Source: Bradyrhizobium sp. 1(2017) | Lineage (GTDB): Bacteria; Pseudomonadota; Alphaproteobacteria; Rhizobiales; Xanthobacteraceae | DNA length: 64,000 nucleotides | Assembly (NCBI RefSeq): GCF_011602485.2 | Contig: NZ_CP050022.2 | Span: 7,522,001-7,586,000, forward strand | Reading direction: 5' to 3' | Shown here: piece after piece, positions 60,681-64,000 of the stretch | How positions within the stretch are numbered: position 1 is the first letter of the stretch | Layout: the number at the start of each line of letters is the position of its first letter | Translations under genes and position numbers: made by a program | The notes under the pieces: generated by a model | What the model was told of the DNA's origin: nothing | Databases searched by the model: none | The model's input: only the letters and a program-made list of their open reading frames with translations

Positions 60681-62759
60681 TTGGCCGCAGCCGGACATAG
60701 CGAGCACGCGGACAGGCCGGCCGGCCCGCTCGGGCGGCTGCGCGCGCGGCTGGTCGGCGTGCTGCGGGCGGTGCCGATCCGCTGGCGCATCCTGTCGATC
60801 GCGGCGCTGAACTCCGCCGTGGTGGTGGTGCTGGTCGGGATGATCTGGAACGGCGCGCAGGTCCTGGGCTCGGCCTGGGAGGACGTGCGGCAGGTGCGCG
60901 AGTCCGACCGGATCCTGGCGCTGCTCGAAAGCGAGACCGGGCGGCTGCAAAACCTGATCCACCGCTACATCAACCAGCCGAGTCCGGACCTGTTCGCCGA
61001 GATCCTCCTGCTGCGCGAGGCGGTGCTGGGCACGCTGACCAACCGCGCCACCAAGGACCCGATGCTGTCGGGCTCGGTCGAGGAGCTCGAACGCACCACC
61101 GACCGCTTCCTCAACGGCTTCGGCGAGCTGCGCGGCGTGCAGGCCACCATCGCCAAGACCTATGAGGAGCAGGTCCAGGGTCCGGCCAAGGACATGGCGG
61201 GGCTCTATTCGATCATCGAAGGCGCGACCGGCCATCGCGACGCCCTGATCTGGCCGTCGCTCGGCAAATCCCGCGAGGCCTTCACCGCCATGCTGGTCGC
61301 GGCCAATTCCTATTATCTGTCGCTGTCGCCTGGCGCCGCCGACGACGCCCGCCGCAACACCGAGACGATCGAGAAGACCATCCCCGTGATGATCGATCTC
61401 GCCGACAACGACCTCCAGCGCATGGCCCTGCGGCGGCTCGGCGCCCGGACCACCGCGCTGCGCGAGGGTTTTGCAAAGCTCTCCGAGCAGCTGGCGAGCC
61501 GGACCGAGCTGCTCCGCAACACCATCGACGCCAGCCAGGCCGAGGCGATCGGCGCCATCGACGATCTCTCGACCAAGATGCGCCAGCGCGAGCAGAAGGC
61601 GCAGGAGACCTTCGACCGCACGCTGGCGGACATCTCACGCCGCGTGCTGTCGATCGCGGTGATCTTCCTCGGCATCATCCTCACCGCCGGCGTGATGATC
61701 GCGCTGTCGATCCGCCTGCCGCTGCAGCAGATCATGACCGCGATGCGCGCGATCACGCTCGGCGACCTCGACCGCGAGGTGCAGGGCACCAAGGCACGCG
61801 ACGAGGTCGGCGCCATGGCGCGCGCGGTCGAGGTATTCCGCGAGAACGCGATCGCCAAGCGCGAGACCGAGGACGAGCTGCGCGCGTCCAAGGAGAAGGC
61901 CGAGAGCGCACTGCTCGAGCTCAACACCGCGCAGCAGAACCTGATCGACGCCGAGCGGCTCGCCGCGCTCGGCGGCCTGGTTGCCGGCGTCGCGCACGAG
62001 GTCAACAACCCGATCGGCATCAGCCTCACCGTGGCCTCCAGCTTTGCCCGGCGCACCGAGATCTTCGAGGCCCAGCTCAAGGGCGACGGGGCCTTGCGCC
62101 GCTCACAGCTGGAGGAATTCGTACAATCCTCGCGCGACGCCTCGCAGCAGCTCGTCGCCAACCTGCAGCGCGCCGGCGAGCTGATCCAGTCGTTCAAGCA
62201 GGTCGCGGTCGACCGGTCCCATGCCGAGCGGCGGCAGTTCTCGCTCAGCGAGGCCACCGACCAGATCATCGCCAGCCTGCGTCCGGTGCTGAAGCGCGCG
62301 CCGATCACGCTTCAGGTCGACGTGCCCGAGGGGCTGCTGCTCGACGGCTATCCCGGCTCCTACGGCCAGATCCTGACCAACCTGTTCCTCAATGCCGCCA
62401 ACCACGCCTTCGCCGACGGCCGGGCCGGCACGATCGCGATCTCGGCGCGGCCGCGCGGGGCCGACGACATCGAGATCAGCTTCGCCGACGACGGGGCCGG
62501 GATGACCCCCGACGTGCAGCGCCAAGCCTTTGACCCATTCTTTACCACTCGGCGCAATGAAGGTGGTACGGGACTCGGCCTGCATATCGTCTATAACCTC
62601 GTGACCCAGCAGCTCGGCGGCCGCATGATGCTGGAATCCAAGCTGGGACAAGGCACTACTTTTCGGATTATCATGCCCCGCGTCGCCAGGGGCGGCGCGC
62701 AAAACACAGAAAGTGACGGGACTTCTCAATGGCCGAACAGGACGATGTCCTCCACCTGA
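60681..62759 (+). CDS. Membrane sensor histidine kinase with HAMP domain
   Basis: The 692-residue kinase has a first membrane helix at about residues 38-60, a long periplasmic helical sensor part (about 61-320), a second helix (about 323-345), a HAMP region, and then a DHp domain with phospho-acceptor His439 in GVAHEVNNP and a CA domain with DDGAGM and GGTGLGL boxes. TTG at 60681 is the start, six bases after a GGAG before the dctP stop. The gene overlaps the next gene by 31 bases. With DctP as ligand receptor it forms a three-part sensor. Confidence 0.9.
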   Translation: MAAAGHSEHADRPAGPLGRLRARLVGVLRAVPIRWRILSIAALNSAVVVVLVGMIWNGAQVLGSAWEDVRQVRESDRILALLESETGRLQNLIHRYINQPSPDLFAEILLLREAVLGTLTNRATKDPMLSGSVEELERTTDRFLNGFGELRGVQATIAKTYEEQVQGPAKDMAGLYSIIEGATGHRDALIWPSLGKSREAFTAMLVAANSYYLSLSPGAADDARRNTETIEKTIPVMIDLADNDLQRMALRRLGARTTALREGFAKLSEQLASRTELLRNTIDASQAEAIGAIDDLSTKMRQREQKAQETFDRTLADISRRVLSIAVIFLGIILTAGVMIALSIRLPLQQIMTAMRAITLGDLDREVQGTKARDEVGAMARAVEVFRENAIAKRETEDELRASKEKAESALLELNTAQQNLIDAERLAALGGLVAGVAHEVNNPIGISLTVASSFARRTEIFEAQLKGDGALRRSQLEEFVQSSRDASQQLVANLQRAGELIQSFKQVAVDRSHAERRQFSLSEATDQIIASLRPVLKRAPITLQVDVPEGLLLDGYPGSYGQILTNLFLNAANHAFADGRAGTIAISARPRGADDIEISFADDGAGMTPDVQRQAFDPFFTTRRNEGGTGLGLHIVYNLVTQQLGGRMMLESKLGQGTTFRIIMPRVARGGAQNTESDGTSQWPNRTMSST

Positions 62760-64000
62760 TCGACGATACCGGTACCGCGTCGGAGGATGCCAACGCCCGG
62801 AAATGGAAGATCGCCGTCATCGACGACGATCCGGCCGTGCATGACGGCACCCGTTTTGCTCTCTCGGATTACAGCTTGAACGGCCAGAGCCTGGAGATCC
62901 TGTCGGCCTATTCCGCGGCGGAAGGTCGCAAGCTGATGGCCGAGCACGGCGACATCGCCGCCGTGCTGCTCGACGTCATCATGGAGACCGACGTCGCGGG
63001 CCTCGAGCTCGTCGAGTTCATCCGCAACGAGATCAGGAACGAGACCGTCCGCATCATCCTGCGCACCGGCCAGCCCGGCCAGGCGCCGGAGCGGCGCGTG
63101 ATCGTGCAGTACGACATCAACGACTACAAGGCCAAGACCGAGCTCACCGCCGACAAGCTTTTCACCTCGCTGACCGCGGCGCTGCGCTCCTATCAGCAGC
63201 TCGAGCGCATGGTGCAGACGCGGCGCGGGCTGGAAATCATCATCGACGCGGCCTCGACGTTGTACGACTTCAAGTCGATGCAGCGGCTCGCCGAGGGCGT
63301 GCTGACCCAGCTCGCCTCGCTGCTCAACGTCGACTGCGCCGGCATCCTGGTCCTGCGTGACAATGGCGGCATCGACCCCGAGCTCTCGGTGCTCGCCGGC
63401 AGCGGCTGCTACAGCCGCTTCATCGGCACCACCACGTCGAAGGCACTCGACCCCGATCTGCGGGCGATGGTGGAGGCCGCATTCCAGCGCCGCAAGAACG
63501 AGTTCGCCGACCATCGCAGCGTGATCTACTTGCGCACCGGCAGCGGCCGCGAGGTCGTGGTGCTGCTGCAGGCCGAGCGCGAGCTGTCCGAGACCGACCG
63601 CTCGCTGGTCGAGATCTTCTCCTCAAGGCTCTCGATCGCCTTCGACAACGTCATCCTCTACCAGCAGCTCCAGGACGCCAACACGCAGCTGGAGGACCGC
63701 GTCGCCCAGCGCACCCGCGCGCTGATGCAGGCCAACCGCCGCCTCTCCGCGCAATGGCTGCGGCTGCAGCGCGCCAACGGCTTCAAGAACGAGATCCTGG
63801 GCACCGTCGCGCACGATCTGAAAAATCCGCTCGGCGTCATCCTCGGCCGCACCGAGATGCTGAAGGAGCTGATCTCGACCGGCGCCTCGGAAAACGGCGT
63901 GGTCGCCCAGGTCGACCACATCCGCGACGCCACCAAGCGGCTGACCACGATGGTCGACCATCTGATCTCGGACGCGATGGCGGATGCCTTCGACATCACC
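62729..64000 (+). CDS. Response regulator/histidine kinase hybrid with DUF3369 (partial, runs off the window)
   Basis: From ATG 62729 the frame is open to the right edge (424 codons seen). It starts with a receiver domain whose phospho-acceptor is Asp82 in VLLDVIM, followed by a DUF3369 or GAF-like region (about 165-300), a coiled coil, and a second kinase module with His362 in GTVAHDLKNPLG. Its first 31 bases overlap the upstream kinase gene, so they are translationally coupled. The ATP-binding part lies beyond the window. It likely receives the phosphate from the upstream kinase. Confidence 0.85.
   Translation, partial: MAEQDDVLHLIDDTGTASEDANARKWKIAVIDDDPAVHDGTRFALSDYSLNGQSLEILSAYSAAEGRKLMAEHGDIAAVLLDVIMETDVAGLELVEFIRNEIRNETVRIILRTGQPGQAPERRVIVQYDINDYKAKTELTADKLFTSLTAALRSYQQLERMVQTRRGLEIIIDAASTLYDFKSMQRLAEGVLTQLASLLNVDCAGILVLRDNGGIDPELSVLAGSGCYSRFIGTTTSKALDPDLRAMVEAAFQRRKNEFADHRSVIYLRTGSGREVVVLLQAERELSETDRSLVEIFSSRLSIAFDNVILYQQLQDANTQLEDRVAQRTRALMQANRRLSAQWLRLQRANGFKNEILGTVAHDLKNPLGVILGRTEMLKELISTGASENGVVAQVDHIRDATKRLTTMVDHLISDAMADAFDIT

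Overview
The window is high-GC, alphaproteobacterial DNA and most resembles Bradyrhizobium or a close relative such as Rhodopseudomonas. This is inferred from recognised families, not from a search: a CYP199A-type P450 with its own ferredoxin, a BjaI/BraI-type acyl-homoserine-lactone synthase with its LuxR partner, the aerobic benzoyl-CoA (box) genes, many liv-type aromatic-acid transporters, and five families of palindromic intergenic repeats. No rRNA, tRNA, CRISPR array, insertion sequence or phage gene was seen. The region is chromosomal in character and is essentially a catabolic gene neighbourhood.

Layout. 0.2-3.2 kb: OmpA-family envelope protein, small membrane protein, polysaccharide deacetylase. 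3.4-12.3 kb: an SDR gene between two direct 127-bp repeats, then boxB, boxC, a DUF309 protein, an alpha/beta hydrolase and benzoate-CoA ligase on the minus strand, diverging from boxR (XRE plus shikimate-kinase-like regulator) and a truncated haemoglobin. 12.3-16.4 kb: a B12-binding protein with a CarH-like Wx9EH motif, a transglutaminase-like protein, a PRC-barrel protein and a Kef/YbaL-type antiporter. 16.4-24.3 kb: IclR regulator, Rieske oxygenase, glutamine-synthetase-like ligase, and a livHMGF operon whose livH is frameshifted. 24.7-26.4 kb: quorum-sensing pair with a lux-box-like palindrome.

26.9-36.5 kb: a hydroaromatic (quinate/shikimate) locus made of a LysR regulator, an NAD-type shikimate/quinate dehydrogenase, a complete livKHMGF transporter, a Gfo/Idh/MocA oxidoreductase and QuiC (3-dehydroshikimate dehydratase, giving protocatechuate). 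37-46 kb: two orphan binding proteins, NDH-2, CYP199A-type P450 plus ferredoxin, two MarR regulators and feruloyl-CoA synthase. 46.3-56.7 kb: allophanate hydrolase (AtzF), a GntR regulator, AtzH/AtzE/AtzG and a dipeptide-type ABC transporter. 57-64 kb: a divergent APH-fold kinase, a UgpB-like binding protein, and a DctP / histidine kinase / response-regulator set that runs off the right edge.

Together the genes take up plant-derived aromatic and hydroaromatic acids and activate or demethylate them toward benzoyl-CoA, 4-hydroxybenzoate, feruloyl-CoA or protocatechuate; a second module handles carboxylated urea or biuret-type nitrogen compounds. The strongest regulatory signal is a TGCA-N6-TGCA motif, the published BzdR/BoxR-type operator, before boxC and, as three tandem TGCA units, before the 24-kb liv operon. 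This suggests that operon is a benzoate-type transporter in the BoxR regulon.
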